A DNA stretch of 64,000 nt from Sanguinoderma infundibulare (Eukaryota > Basidiomycota > Agaricomycetes > Polyporales > Polyporaceae), in assembly GCA_032821775.1 (NCBI GenBank), contig JAVLRN010000007.1:1054001-1118000 (forward strand). Direction: 5' to 3'. The notes beneath the pieces are model-generated. The model ran no database searches. It was not told the DNA's origin and was given only the letters and a program-made list of their open reading frames with translations. The stretch's first letter is position 1. Every line of letters starts with the position of its first letter. The position numbers and the translations under genes are program-made. Shown here in pieces: positions 32,474 to 45,521 of the stretch.

Positions 32474-35400
32474 TCAGTTGGCCGTCGCCAGGTCGCGGGC
32501 GAAGTGGAAGAAGTCGACCGACGACGCGTTCACGCCGTACTTGTAGATCTGTATAATTCGGACGAGGAGTTAGCGAGACCGACAGATATACATATGGGAA
32601 GGAAGGGGGACGTACGAAGTGCGACGCGACCCAACTCGAGAACAGAGCGCGCTGGTACGAGACCGGCAGGCGCTGCAGGAGCGCGTCGAGCCCGACCTTG
32701 TCGACAAGCGTCTTGGGGATCGCGCGCTGCATCACCCCGCGCTTGCTCGGCTCGTCGTTGAACAAGTCCGAGTTCTCGAGCTCCTCCTGGAGCTCGTTGA
32801 GCTTGCTCGACAGCTCGTCCGAGATGATCGTGCGCGGCTTCGCACCCTGCAGGCGCGCGTGCTCGCGCCAGATGCACCCAAACTCGTTCGCCGCGTTCTC
32901 GGTGATGATCCGCTGAATGTCGCGGACGTAGCTCTGGTAGAACTCAGACGGCTTGCCGTCCTTGAAGATCATGTGTTCCGTGTACTCTTCTGAGGAAAGG
33001 CCAAGACCGGCGAGAACCTCGAGCGAGGAACTGGTGACGCCACCCTTGTTCGCGCTCGAGTCCTTGAAGAGGACGACCTTACGCTTCTCCAGTAAGAGAC
33101 GAGCTTGCTGCGTGAGGAACAAGTTGGCACCCTCGACAATGTACTTGAAGTGGGGCTTGCCCTCGGCATCGGCGAGCGCAGAGACATTCGAGATGTTGAC
33201 CGCTTCGGGCCTGCGAAGCAACAAACTCGTAAGTAACACCGCACACGACCAGAGCGGTAAAAATCGCACCGTCCACCGCAAGGCACGAGGAGATCCGCCT
33301 TGTAACGGAGGTGTGCGCCATTCCGGAAGTCGGTGCCGTCAAGTACAACCTCGCCGGCTAGGGAGAAACATGAGAAATGGACGCGAGACAAGCTCAAGAA
33401 CGACTCACAAGGAAGCTTCACGTCCTGGTCCTCAACCTTGACAAGGTAGCCGTCCTTGCTGAGCTTCGAGGTGTCGAAGAAGCCAACTGGCTTGCGCAAC
33501 TTGGCGAGACGGATGAGTTCCTCGCGGTTGATACCAACAGGGTCGTGAAGGACACCGCTGCCGTCGATGATGGCGATTGTCTTGTCTGAGCTGAGCATAA
33601 TCTCGTCTGGAGAGCGCGATCAGCTTTGCCAAAAATAACTTGTACTGATCATGCGTACTCGAACCAAGATCGCCATCTGACAGACGCGCATATAAGCAAC
33701 AGCCTGTGAAGCAGAACAGCAAAACGTACCAGGGCCACCGGTCTGGACCTTCGTGATATCCTTCTCCCGTAGGCCCAGCTGCTTGTAGATGCCCAAGACA
33801 TATTGACGGACAGACAACGACGTCATGCCGTAGACGTCGTGAGGCACACCACCGAGCAGCTTCGCGCTCTTTCCGGTAGTGAACGACTTCCACCACGTCT
33901 CTGCGCCGCGGGCACGGGCGTGCACTGATGAATTTCGTCAGTATACGCAATCGAAGTCGCACTATTCGCGGAAGCTTACAGGCCGCCCAGTCCATGAGGT
34001 CAGCGGTACCCTCTGTAGGGAAGTCAGATTCTATGCATAATCCAGCGAGCGAAGGCTATGCACCATCGGGACCGAAGAACAAGAGTTCGGGCTTGCCGTA
34101 GAGGTCTACCAACTTCTCCTTGATTCCAGGAGTCTGGCCGGGGATAAGCAAGTCGATGACCGCCTACACACGCATCTCAGTTCACCATCCGTCGGAGTTC
34201 CACACAAAATCCACTTACATCCACGTACTTCTCGAAGCACAGCTTGGGGTTCTCGCCAAGTCTGTCCAAACGATCAGTGTAAAATAGTAAGCGAACAGAG
34301 ATGAAACGTACGAAGGGAGGATGGTCCCCTTAGCACCACCCTCCGGAATATCCTTGTTCTTCAGAGACTGCGTTGAAGCGAGAGCGTAGTTCTCGTCGAA
34401 GCTATTTGCGCCGTGAGAATCGACAGGCGGTATGGTCTCGTATATCCACTTACAGCATGCGCTGGTTGATGGAGTAGTTCCTTTACAGAAAATTTAATCC
34501 CAAGCACATTATAAGACGCAAGAAACGACGTACTCCCTGTTCCTCGACATGACGATACGGATACCGCCACGTGCGACATCCTTGAACCTGATGTGGAAAC
34601 CACGGAACTCGCCACCTGCACAGCCGCACGCTCCTTAGCACTGCTTCCCCGCGGGGAAACGGAGCGACCCACCGATGACGAAGAACATGCCGAACGGCTT
34701 CTTCGGGTACTCAACCTCCGGCAAAAAGTCGGGGGCGAGGCGGAACGACAGAGCGACCTTCGTCGGCTGGTAGAAGTTCGTCTTGAGTACGTTCCTAGAT
34801 ACGCCATTAACGTCACAAGGTGGCACACACATGAGATATGTGCGTACTTGTTGAAGATAAGGAAGCTCTCGAGAACTGAAAGCTCGTGCTTGTTGGTGAC
34901 AGTGCGCCTGATCTTGTCGTACAGTTCAGCGTCAGAAAGTGGCATCTGCGTGCGCAGGCGCTGGTACGAAAGCGTCGGCCTAGAAGGGGTGAGATAAGGG
35001 ATAAGTCACAGTGCGCAAATACGCACATGAGCTGAGCAGCCTCGTCGGTCTCGGGGTAGTGGGTCATCGCAAAGTTGACATAAAGCAAGTTGATCTAAAA
35101 CCAATGCATTGAGCTGGAAACGATGAGGAGATTGGTGATCATTCCAACGTACCAGCTCTGCATGGCTATGAATGACCTGAGCGATACTCTCGCGGGTGAA
35201 CGTCTCCTCTCTGAACCGACGCTTGATGTCGTTGAGGACGCTCGCATGCGTGGGATTCGACTCATCGAGAATGTTCTTAAGTGCGAGATACGCCTGGCCC
35301 AACCTGTTACAGAAGTGTTGTGCGAAGACCCAGCCACAGTCTGCCGTTGAACGTCAGACAAGGTTGAATGTGGCACGAACGCTAGGAGAAACATACAGGC

Positions 35401-37008
35401 GTAGGTCGCCTCTTGGACGGCATGGTCGCCGCTCGGACCCTTGCCGGCATAGAAGAAGGGGTTGTCTGGGAGACAGTAAAGCAGGGATGCTTCCTTTACG
35501 ACTTGGAAGATCGAGTGCTCGATCGGGGGCGCGTTCGCGCCAGGGAGGGGGTTGAGGTACAACGAAATAATCGTAATACCGTTGGAGAATTGCTCTGCGT
35601 ACGACTAGTGAGCATATATGCTAGGACCAATGCACACGAGAGACGAGACGTACCAACATACTTCCTCGCAGAGTAGAGCGAGTAGAAGTGGTACAAGTTA
35701 GAGAGCGCACTGAAGAGCTTCTTGGTGCCGCCCATCTTGTAGCCAATGACGACGCGGCGCTCGCGCGAGCCCTCGACTTCAAAGACCTCGATGACAGGCC
35801 CGTAGCGCTGCTCGACGCTCCACATAACGCGCTGGTAAATCTCGAGCGTGTTGTCGCTCGCCTTCTCCAGGAAGATGGGGTCCGACACTGTGCGGATGTC
35901 CGTTTTGCTGTTGTCACACATGCGCGAGCGTCCCCAATGAATAAAATCAGCATATATGCGCGCATTTAATGCATGGTAAAAAACACGTACCCATCGGTGC
36001 GTGTTGACGCAGGGGGGTTGGCGGGGAAGTTGCACTTTGTAACGAAGTAACACCTGAGCTGCTGTGAGGCAGTGGCGGAGATGCTTCCTTGAGAACGGTA
36101 GGTCTCCAGACGGTAGGCGTTTTCGGGGGTGGAGGAATCAAGGAAGAGCTCGTCGATGCGGGTCTCGCAGGTCGAGCCGGGGCCTTCGGTGGTAGTCTTT
36201 CCGGGGGAACTGGTGTGGATGAACGTGGCACCGTTTCCGGTCTCATCGATCTTCTCAAGGTCGATCACGAGCTTGGAAGGGTCGTGCTTGGTGTAGGCGA
36301 GGACCTTTGCGCCGAAAAGCGCAATGATGTGGTCGGAGATGACCTCGACAGACTCTGCCTGGAAGTAGGTGTCGTCGATGCCGAGATGGGTGTAGAACCA
36401 GTTGACCTCGTTGGCGACGAGTTCGCGGGGGACAAAGCCCTGAAGAATGGGGAGAATGTGTCAGTTGATCGGACGAATCATGTTTGACACCACGGTCAGA
36501 GTTGATGCGCTCGGAAGGTGCCTGTCGCTGCGCGGCGTGCAGGCCAGCGTTGCACAGTTTCAAGATAGGAGTGCGCAAGCCGCGCGGAGACATTCATAAA
36601 TTGCGTGTTTCCCGGCTGATAAGACGTATAGCCAAGCAGGGGCGCACAGCACTGTGAAGTGCTCCGATAGCAGGGCGCGATGTCGAGACGCGTCAATTAC
36701 GGCAGCTCTTCACCGTGAATATCTACAGGCGCAGCGATCGCGGCTACCATAGATGTGGCACCGACACAGGCAACGTCCAGCGCGCGATGGAGGGACGAAG
36801 AAAGGTCCAGACAGCGGGAACGTACCTTTGCGGCGACGGTCGCTTGGACCTTTGCGCGCTGCTCCTCCTTGCCCTTGAAGACGGGCGTGGTGTATCCGGG
36901 GACGTTCTTGAGACGTTGTATGACGTCCGCGTGCTGTCCGGGGACCTGGAGGTGGCCGGTAGAGTCGGAGTCGGTCTGGACTGAGTTTCTGCTGGGTGGG
37001 GTGGACAT
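32474..37008 (-). CDS. GDH2: NAD-specific glutamate dehydrogenase (large type)
   Basis: Oxidative deamination of glutamate to 2-oxoglutarate and ammonium with NAD; catabolic nitrogen metabolism. Roughly 1,000-1,050 residues over at least 17 short exons. The N-terminus is MSTPPSRNSVQTDSDSTGHL. The large N-terminal domain includes WFYTHLGIDDTYFQAESVEV and YGPVIEVFEVEGSRERRVVI. The catalytic part follows: FRLAPDFLPEVEYPKKPFGM, GEFRGFHIRFKDVARGGIRI, the GGAKGTI loop, YGKPELLFFGPDEGTADLMD, YGMTSLSVRQYVLGIYKQLG and the dinucleotide fold at DGDLGSNEIMLSSDKTIAII. The C-terminus includes FKYIVEGANLFLTQQARLLL and SSLEVLAGLGLSSEEYTEHM. The last exon ends VDFFHFARDLATAN. Exon borders in the middle were not all fixed base by base. 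Confidence 0.95.
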
Positions 37009-39548
37009 GGCTGGGTCGGGGACGATGTACGAGGACGTCGCACACTAAATAATCAAGAGGGGATGGCGGGGCGAGAAGGGGAGACGGGGCGGTGGAAGGC
37101 GGAGATGAAGCCGGGCGTGCATGGCGGCATTTTATAAGTAGGTGAAGGGATTCGCGGGTACGTCTGGGGTCTTGAGTCTTCTGCCACTCCGATGCGATGG
37201 TCCCAGACAGGCGCCCCCGCGTTCTGCAAGCCAAACTCGAAGCGCCCTCCAAGATCCGCCTGGCTGCAGGCAGATTGCCGGCCCCCGCCTGCCCTTGCCT
37301 CGGTCGCCCGCTGCCTCTGCCGTCGCGATCGTCAACGGTCCCAGAGCCCCCGTCGACGGCGTCGAAGGTGCCCTCATCGTCATCCGCACCGGCCCCGCCC
37401 GCCCCCCACGTCCGGGGTCGGCCCATCCTCGCGCAATCTCCCGTTTATTCTCTTGTCTTGTCTGACATGTGCCCGACCGCGACGACGTCTACCCAATCCC
37501 CACTCGCTCGATGACCAAAATATTTCACGTCTCCCCACACCGGAACACGATCACGCACTCACAGCCCTTCGCCGCGCTCGCGCTGGGGGTCAGAAGATCC
37601 GGCTCGTCGCACCCCCCGCATCTCACCGCCAGGATCATCATCCGTCTCATCGTTTCGGCCGGGTCCACGAGCAGCCCAGCGTGACCGCCAGCCAGTCGCA
37701 CCCGCGCGCTCGACCGTCGTTCCTCGCCTCGACCCCATGCCTCCCCGACATGACATTCAATTCGTTTGTACCATTTCGGCGACGCGCTGCGCCTGTCGCT
37801 ACGTCGGACCAAATGTCGGACGTTGGCGAGCCTAACATCGCGCCGACATACCCCGACATACCCCTGCCTGCTCGCCCTCTCCGTATAACGCCGTCGGACG
37901 ACTCTCTCCGCAAGTTTGGTATGAGACCGTAACTGCACCTTGAAAGGATGCCCCACCGGTCAACTAAGCCGGCCCTCGCTCCTTCCCAAACTCCCAAGCT
38001 CCCAACATTCATCTCGGCTCTCGACCTGTCGTTCTCGCGGCCGCAGTACGCGGTGCTCACTAGTGTTCAGGCTGGCTACCAACGATCCCATCGATATCCG
38101 ATGTCGATGCCCATGAGCGGCGGTTTGTTGACTTGCGAGCATGAATCAGGGCACAGGTGCGTCTGCGTTTTGCAATATGCGGTCACCTGTCTCAGGGCGG
38201 TTTGTGCAAATTGTTACACCTTTGTCGGCTCTTCGTCCCGACCGTACGCGACTGGTCGACAACGGCCTGTGCCGGTCACCTGCGCTGCGGCCCAGGCCAA
38301 CGTTGGCTGTGGTACCGTAACTCTAATCGCTAAAGTCAAACGTTGCCCCAACCTCGCCCCAACCCCCCACCGTCCTCTTCCCCACCGGTCTCGAACGTGT
38401 GCCCAAAAATACGCGCACAACGTGTTCCCCCCACCCAATCGACATCGTACCCCGACGCGAGGTGGAACCATCTCTCGGTGCGCCAATACCTGCTGCCCGC
38501 TCTCAGTCTGCAGGCGTTATCCAGAAGCTTCATATATGCATACTGCGCCCGGCCGGGGGTGCATCGCACAGTCTAATAATGCCCTTGTTCCGAGGATATG
38601 TGCGCCCTGCCGAGGCGAACTTCACCTCCAAGCTAAACATACCTCGCGGCTTTGGATGCGCGATATCTCCGCGCCGTGCCGCATTCACTGTGCCCCACTG
38701 ACGATCCCACTGCCCCCGATGGCGTCTCCAATCACGCACGCGCACCCGTCGCATATAGACGTGCATGTGCTCCCCTCGCACGCCTTCGCTCATCCCGTCT
38801 TCAAAAGGCGCAAACCGGGCCTCGACGCCTTGGCACGCAACATGACCGAATGTGCACCGCTCAAAGTGGAGCGACGGGCGACATGGACGGTTTAGCCACG
38901 GCCGTGCCCGTGTCATATGCCCCCACGTTCTCATCATCGTGCGCCGTTGCCGACGAGCGCATGCGGGACGCGAGAGCTTGAACTTGGACTCTCGAGCAAC
39001 ATGACCCGCAAAACCCCACGAAACCTTGTCGGTTGCGAGACACCGGCCTGATCTTGTGATGGGTGTACCAAAGCCCCAAGAGCCCAAGAGTTTGATATCT
39101 TGTCGATCGCACGAATCGGGTTTTATGATCCCAATCTCCTCACTTTGAGGGTACTCTTGTGTGTGCCATGGGTCCGAGACAGCTGGCCTAGGTTGGACCT
39201 CGAGATCACCAACTTTCCTGCGCTTCGCGGGACCTTTTGCAATTCGTTCCTCGGTGTCGTCCTCACAATCACGTCACCACTGGGTTAACTGTCGTCCCCA
39301 AAAAATAAATGAAGGGTTCAATGTTTGAGGCTTTGACTTCTAGTGTTGCGCATAGACAACGATTATATCGAACAAAGCAAAGCACGATCCACCCCGCGAC
39401 ACAAAACATGTTATACATACTATCTTTTCCGATTATTTGATCTTCCTTCCTTCCCTTTTTTCAAACATCACCCACCCCCTCTCACCCCTGCACCGCCCAT
39501 CCCGCGTCAAGATAGCAAGATAGCGACAACAACGCCCCCAGCGCGCGC
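37009..39548. other. Gene-poor 2.5 kb stretch
   Basis: Long overlapping open frames exist on both strands because of GC richness, but none has a recognised domain. One possible first exon is listed separately at 37750. The stretch includes the GDH2 promoter at its left end. Confidence 0.4.
37750..37919 (+). CDS. Possible first exon of an unrecognised gene
   Basis: An ATG opens a protein-like frame, MTFNSFVPFRRRAAPVATSD then PTYPDIPLPARPLRITPSDD and SLRKFG, ending at a GTATGAG donor-like site. Composition differs from the low-complexity frames around it. I could not identify a convincing downstream exon: one candidate acceptor near 37970 gives only a short tail before a stop. A real small gene or chance are both possible. 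Confidence 0.25.
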
Positions 39549-41105
39549 TCAGTCGAGCTGGGCGAGCCCGTCGCGCACGAACTCCTCAAAGAGCGCCTTG
39601 TAGTCGCGGTGCCAGCGCGAGAGCGCAGGGCGGCCCTCGGCGACGTCCCCCGCGCCCCACATGACTCGGAGCTGGTCGACTTCGCGGCGCGTCTCGCCGT
39701 CGGGGCACAGGATGTAGAACTTGCCCTGTCGGACCTTGTCGAACTGCGGACGGTGAAACCGATATAAATAAGTGCGTGCAGTTCGCGATACCCGCGTGAA
39801 CGAGGGCGAGAGAAGGTGGACGATAGACGTACCATGTAGAGCACGGTTTCTTGGGCGGTCCACGCGCCTTGGGGCTTCTCTTTGCCCGAGCCGGCGCCGG
39901 TCATGCCAGTCCACGTCCAGCCGGGGCTACAGAGATAGCGATATCGTGAGCGTTTTGCGCATCAAGGGCAGCATGCGAGTACGTACATGAGCAGATGGGC
40001 GGTGAGGTTAGCGTTTGCGGTTTCCCGGAGCTCATGGGAGAGGCTTTCCGTAAGGGACTTGACGGCAGCCTTTGCGGCGTTGTAGGCAGGGTTGCCACTT
40101 AGGAACAGGACGCTATCAGTGAGGTGAATGTGAGAAGGTGAAGAGCTGCTTACGGCGGGTTCGTAATGCCTTGCTTGGATCCCGTGTTGATGATCACGGC
40201 CGGATTCTCTTGATGCAGCATGTTAGGCACGAACGTGTGCTGCACGTTCAGAACACTAAATGGGCGTGGGGGTAAGAACGTTAAGTGACGGACTGATTGG
40301 CAGAAGACGATAAGGCCACGCACCCGAAGAGATTCACATCGAAGACGGTCTGCCAGTTCTCCAGACCGCCCCACGACGTGCCTTTCGGCGCGATCGCGGC
40401 GTTGTTCATGAGCACACCAACCTGCGCGAGCAGACAAGAGATGGGTGTGAGGTTATCGCCGCTCGCCGCATACAACCCCCGCCGCGCCCGCTCGCCGGTG
40501 GAGACGGCACGAGAGCGCAAAGACAAGGGTCAACGGATGGATGATGGATGATGGGGAATGAGGGACGGAACGCGGGAAGGGGGGGGAATAGAAGCGACGG
40601 AACGACTCGTGCACGGTCAGAGAGCTAGAAGCGAGCTAGCTCACCTCGCCCCACGCCTCGTACACTCTATCGCGCAGCCGCTCGACCTCGTCCAGCTTGG
40701 TGACGTCGGTCGCGAGCGAGATGAGGTTTGCGTCGCCGACGATCTGCGCGACGTCCTTGGCGGTCCTGCTCAGCCCCTGCTCGTCCACGTCCGCTATCGC
40801 GATCTTGAGCCCGATCCTGTTCGAATGGGCGCAAAGTCAGCATGCGTATATGCGCCGGCCTTTGAACACGGGACGATGGCAATTCCATCGATTGCGGACG
40901 GAGGAAGGAATGAAAGAATGGCGCACTTTGCGAGCTCTATTGCGGCGGCGCGGCCGATACCGCTGCCGGCCCCGGTGACGACCGCGACGCGGCCGTCGTG
41001 AATGACGGGGTGCACCTCGTCCATGGGTGCGACGGGGTCGTACGAGTTCGGGCGGAGCGGGGACGGTCTGCGACTGGAGTTTGCGGAGGAGATGCTGAGG
41101 ACCAT
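39549..41105 (-). CDS. Short-chain dehydrogenase/reductase
   Basis: NAD(P)-dependent oxidoreductase of the classical SDR family. From the N-terminus: a Ser/Pro-rich leader (MVLSISSANSSRRPSPLRPN), the Rossmann motif VVTGAGSGIGRAAAIELAK, IGLKIAIADVDEQGLSRTAK, the structural motif GVLMNNAAIAPKGTSW, a catalytic serine in INTGSKQGIT, and the active-site YNAAK in NPAYNAAKAAVKSLTESLSH. The C-terminal part has PGWTWTGMTG and ends FEEFVRDGLAQLD. At least seven short exons are needed; their order and motifs match a complete enzyme of about 320 residues. The substrate cannot be told from the sequence. Confidence 0.88.
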
Positions 41106-43610
41106 GGTATAAATACGACTGTAGGAAAGAAGAGAGAGAAAGGGTCTGGGGAGCCGCGGTGGTCGTTCGTTGGTCGTAAACTTGCAAGCGTAGCTACTAG
41201 GCACCGGAGTCCGCTGAAATCGTTTATATAAGTCCTCTTTTCAATGACGTCGGGGGCAGTTGCCTCTTGTGGCGAGTCTAGTGCCATGCTCCCGACCGCT
41301 GTCCGGGGTGCCCGTCCTTCTTTTCCCAATCTTCGGCCGAAATGCTGCAATGGCAAATCTGTCTTTCCGGATATTGAGTTTATAGGAGCCTAGCGGTGTG
41401 TATAGAACGCGACTATGGCCGTCTATATCCCAATCCTTGCAGCACTGTGGTAAGAGAAGCGTTTGGCTCTGCTCACGTTTCCGAGACCCCGGGGACCCCA
41501 ATCAATCCAGAACAGACCTGTGTTGCAGCATGCACAGCTCGGTCGAGCTTAGACTCCAACACTCCACGTCTCGTACCCTCTACTTACACCGGGTCTAGGC
41601 TGCTGCGTGTGCTATATCGGTTTGTGCGACACTTTCTGGGGTCGTGTGTGTAATTAACGTCACAGCAGAACCGTGTTGCCTTGAATCGTCAAGCTCTCGA
41701 ACAGCACAATCGGAAATCCTCATCCGCCGTAGCCACAAGCCGTAACGTGCGTGTGTACGGCAAATGCTACGCGGGACACCTGATCTATTCGTCGACGTTC
41801 GTGCAAGGTACGTGGACGCCCCACTGGTCCGATGACAAAACATGCGTTGGTCAATGGCCAGCGTTGAGATACATTCACTCTAAGAACGGTCAGCGTCCGA
41901 AGTTTCGTGGCGTAATACGCGAAGCATCCATTGCGCTCCATGGACCGCCGATACCGAGGTGCGTCCCCACGACTAATGCCATAGTGCGATACTTGTCAGC
42001 GTCTTATGGCGACCGTGGAGCAGGCAGTTGGGTATCATAACGACTGCTCCAATAGGGGAAGGACTTCGCAACTGCTCGTCACGACGAGCGTGCTGGGGTC
42101 AGGTTCTAAACCTTCTTGTCGATTAGTTCATCCCTATCCAGAATTGCGCGTACACAGCGGTGCGGGAGTACTAGTTCCCTGGGAAACGTGAGTAGTCATT
42201 CTCTGAGAGGCTCGTACCAGGATGCGCGGGCTACTCTGGTTGGATTCACGGGATTTTGCTCTCCGGATCCATCTCGGTGGTGTCTGACTTGGTGTGCTCT
42301 TGTGCACCGCGGATATTCGTCCGCCTCCTCGTCATGTACGGAGGACGTCCATTCGTCGCATTCTACACTATCATATCATACAACATTGAGGGGCCAGCAA
42401 GCGATGACTGCAGAGGCGCCGGCGAGTGAGAATCGGAACGCCTCCAATGTTGAGGACCCGAGAGGCCACTGTCGGGTAAAGACCAGAGTAAACTAGAAGA
42501 ATCATCTCGGGGGGATGACTTGTGACGTACGTCGGGTTCACCTTCGGAATCAGAGCGCCTCGGAGGTTCAGAATCGGATAGCCTGGTGCGTCGGCCTCAG
42601 GTGGCAGAGGGCTTGAAGCGGCATAGACGTTTTATGAAGAATCAGCTTTGTTTGGGATGCTTGAGTCAACGTACCGGCAGATCCGGAAGCGCGGATGCAA
42701 CTTGCAGCGACGCTATGTCCGGGCTCCATCGCGACGGCTCTGCATTAGCCAAACGCCTTCTTCAGCTCGTCAGCCTTCTTGAACTCGTAGAGCAGTCCCG
42801 CCATGGCCAACGATCGTCCGAGGCTTCTAAGTCGGCGTACTGGATTGTGTCGCCGATTGCATCCAGGAAGCCTACTGTGACGAGAGTCTCATATGATGAG
42901 GATTAGGCCAGGGTCTCCAGATTTGACTGCAGAGCTTGTATCTAAAAACTGAGATCAAACTCCGAACTGGGCGTGAACGAGCTCAAAGGCCGAATCTGAA
43001 CACCTCGTATTTTTGTCCGCTGGGGGTCCCCATACTAGCCGCCGCTACACCTGAACGTTATCTCCAAGGAACCACGTCAAGTTTCGCATTTGGCTTACAT
43101 AAAAAACGATGAGATCACTTACAGCACCGTGGCCGTACTCTGTCGCTCATGGCAGCCACTCCATGTTGACCACCCAATGTTACAGACGACTCGTGCCAGT
43201 AACTTGAAGGCCGCACGATCACGCCTAGTACACGACGGATCAGCCACGCATCCCAGAATGCACCAAGTAATATAAGTACAGTATTCGAGGGTATGGCGAA
43301 AAGCGGGTCATGAGGCAGACGATGGCGCATGTAATGCGGGGGTCCGGGTCAAACGCTGAGCAAACCTTGATTACATAATTGACCTACTGCAAGGAAGAGG
43401 TTCGGATTGCCCTCCTTGATCGGTCTCGTTTCAATTGCCACAAGTTCTCGCTCTGTAATTGTGACAGGCTAACCTCAGGGTCTTCATCCTCCTTCAACTC
43501 GACTTCTCGACTCTATCATCCGCGAGAGACCCCAAACCCTGGCACATATTTTCAAGTTTCCTCGGACTCAGACACCGACCCCGGAAGCAGTAGCTGGGTG
43601 ACAGGTTTCT
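41106..43610. other. Gene-poor 2.5 kb stretch upstream of kinase B
   Basis: No intact gene is supported. The left end holds the SDR promoter and the right end grades into the conserved kinase upstream region. A short minus-strand coding relic may lie near 42.75-42.9 kb. Confidence 0.4.
42745..42903 (-). pseudogene. Possible 3' end relic of an unrecognised gene
   Basis: On the minus strand a protein-like stretch VGFLDAIGDTIQYADLEASD is followed, in a different frame, by AGLLYEFKKADELKKAFG and TAA. The charged, helical C-terminus looks like a genuine protein end, but there is no upstream continuation. Family unknown; could be coincidence. Confidence 0.25.
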
Positions 43611-43825
43611 CTAGCGTCACCGAGGGGACTGGGTCGGATGCGAATGTGGCACTTGGTCTTCGGACTCGTGCCTTTCAACCCCTTCCACGACCTAGCTGCG
43701 TTCGAAAGCAGCCTTGTACCGTCCGCCGCGTACATTGTCCCTGGTCTCGATGCTGAGGAATGCGCCCTCGGATGTGGGTGTCGAATGTATCGGACACCCG
43801 CTCTGGAGAGAGGGTGCCCGAGACG

Positions 43826-43833
43826 TATAAAAG
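43826..43833 (+). promoter_or_regulatory. TATA-like box of kinase copy B
   Basis: TATAAAAG lies about 100 nt before the ATG at 43932, in the same position as in kinase copy A, inside upstream sequence shared by the two copies back to about 43610. Confidence 0.6.
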
Positions 43834-43931
43834 AAGGTCGTTTTTCGACGCGAGTCCCCCACCTACCCTGCATCGTCCCTGGCGGACTGAACCTCTCACA
43901 ACACCACTTCCACTCTATTCCATCCTTTACC

Positions 43932-45328
43932 ATGCCTTCCTCTTCCTCTTCCTCTTCCACCCTCCGAGAGGGCTTTGTCCTCGGTGGCCGATACGAAATC
44001 AAGTGTAAACTTGGCTACGGCTCCTCCGGCGTTGTCTACCACGCATTCGACAGAATCCTACGGTCAGACGTCGCCGTCAAGGTCATTTCCAAGTCCAACA
44101 AAAAGAAGTCCAACAAAAAGCGCCGGGGCCGCCTCGAGATCACCCTCCACAAGCGCGCTTCGCTGCTCCCCAACGTCGTCAAGCTCCGTGAATCCTTCCA
44201 GGACAGTCAGAATTTGGTCATCGTCATGGACCTCTGTTGCGGAGGTAGCCTCTGGGAACAACTCGCGACGAAGGGCCCCATCACCGACGGGCGGCGTCTC
44301 CGGGCGTTGTTCCTCGGGATCATCAACGCGGTGAGCGGCTTGCACAACGCCGGGACCTACCACCGCGATCTCAAGCCAGAGAACATCCTGCTCGGCAGCA
44401 AAGGCGGGACGGAGGTGTTCCTTGCCGACTTCGGGTCCGCCAGTAACAGCGAGCGCTACTTCGGCAGGTGCGGCACGCGAGCGTACATGCCACCAGGTCA
44501 GTCTCTTCTGGGTCTTCCTTCCAATATGCAGGCTCGCTCACCAACGCCCTCGCAGAGGTTCTTCGCATGAAGGGCAGCCAGCGCCTGAGCTATGCCGACT
44601 GCGAGATCCAGAACCAGGCGGACAGCCAGACCCCGAACGCGGTGGAGAGCGACATCTGGGCCCTCGGCATCATCCTCCTCAACCTGGTCAGCGGCAGCGT
44701 TCTTTGGCCAAAGGCAGACCCGTCTGAGCCCGAATATGCCGCATTCGTTCAGAACCCGAGGTACCTCCTTGAGGTCCTTCCGATCTCGCAGGGCCTGAAC
44801 GAAATCATCCGGGGCATGCTCCACGAGAACCGTTGCATGCGGATGAGTCTGGGGGAGGTGCAACGGAACATCGCAGAGCTCGACAGGTTTTACCGCAACG
44901 GAACGACGAGTTTGCTCGGCAATGTCAATATCAGCCAGATGGACAGGGGCCTCAGGGACGATACACTGTCTGGCCTTGAGCCACTACAGGCCGTTGCTGC
45001 TCGCGCGAACCCATGCCCGAACCAGGGTCTGAGCTGTTTGGATTATAACATGAATTTGGAGGTGGCACATCGCGCAGGTTCGGCATGCTCCAGCAGCTTC
45101 GAATTCAGCCCCAACACGACTGCGAAATTGAGGGCTAGGGCCGCCAACAGCAATACGGGTGCTAGCAGCGGGCGGAGTTCGTCGGCGAAGAGCAGCGCCA
45201 TGTTAACGACATCGGGGGACAGCGATGTCATGGCCGGGAAGAGGGACATTGGGACGCGGATGAGGGTGATCGCGTGGAGGGCGAAGATGGAAGTTCTGCG
45301 TTTTGTGATTCGAATTCGCAGACTTTAG
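43932..45328 (+). CDS. Serine/threonine protein kinase, copy B
   Basis: Paralogue of the kinase at 79-1490, inverted, 453 residues, exons 43932-44496 and 44532-45328 with the same 35-nt intron. Motifs: LGYGSSGVVYHAFD, DVAVKVISK, YHRDLKPENILL, DFGSAS, GTRAYMPPG and SDIWALGIILLNLVSG. Catalytic Lys, Asp and DFG Asp are kept. The glycine loop reads GYGSSG instead of GSGSFG, losing its second glycine and the conserved aromatic residue, and the position after DFG is Ser rather than Leu, so activity may be altered. It carries a small duplication near residue 60 (SNKKKSNKKRRG against SNKKRRG) and lacks about 26 residues present in copy A near the C-terminus. Both promoter and 3' flank are duplicated. 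Confidence 0.88.
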
Positions 45329-45521
45329 CTGGAAGGGACAGGACAGGATGTTGCGGGCATCAATATATATACGATATTTCTTCGAAAGGACGATACGACT
45401 GTATAGAATACGTTGAGCGTTCGTAAACAGGACTAATGGAAATGGACTTGCCATCACCCTTCGTCTACGGGCTCTATACGTCGCCAATCCAAGCTGTTAT
45501 AACAAGCCGATCATAGAAGGA

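Noticed and set aside
37192..37932. 246-codon plus-strand open frame
   Set aside because: Mostly Pro/Arg/Ser low complexity antisense to other open frames; only its last part looks protein-like and is reported separately as a possible exon.
37948..38895. 315-codon plus-strand open frame in the gene-poor stretch
   Set aside because: Composition is Cys/His/Pro/Arg-rich without hydrophobic periodicity, no domain is recognised, and minus-strand frames overlap it. Probably chance.
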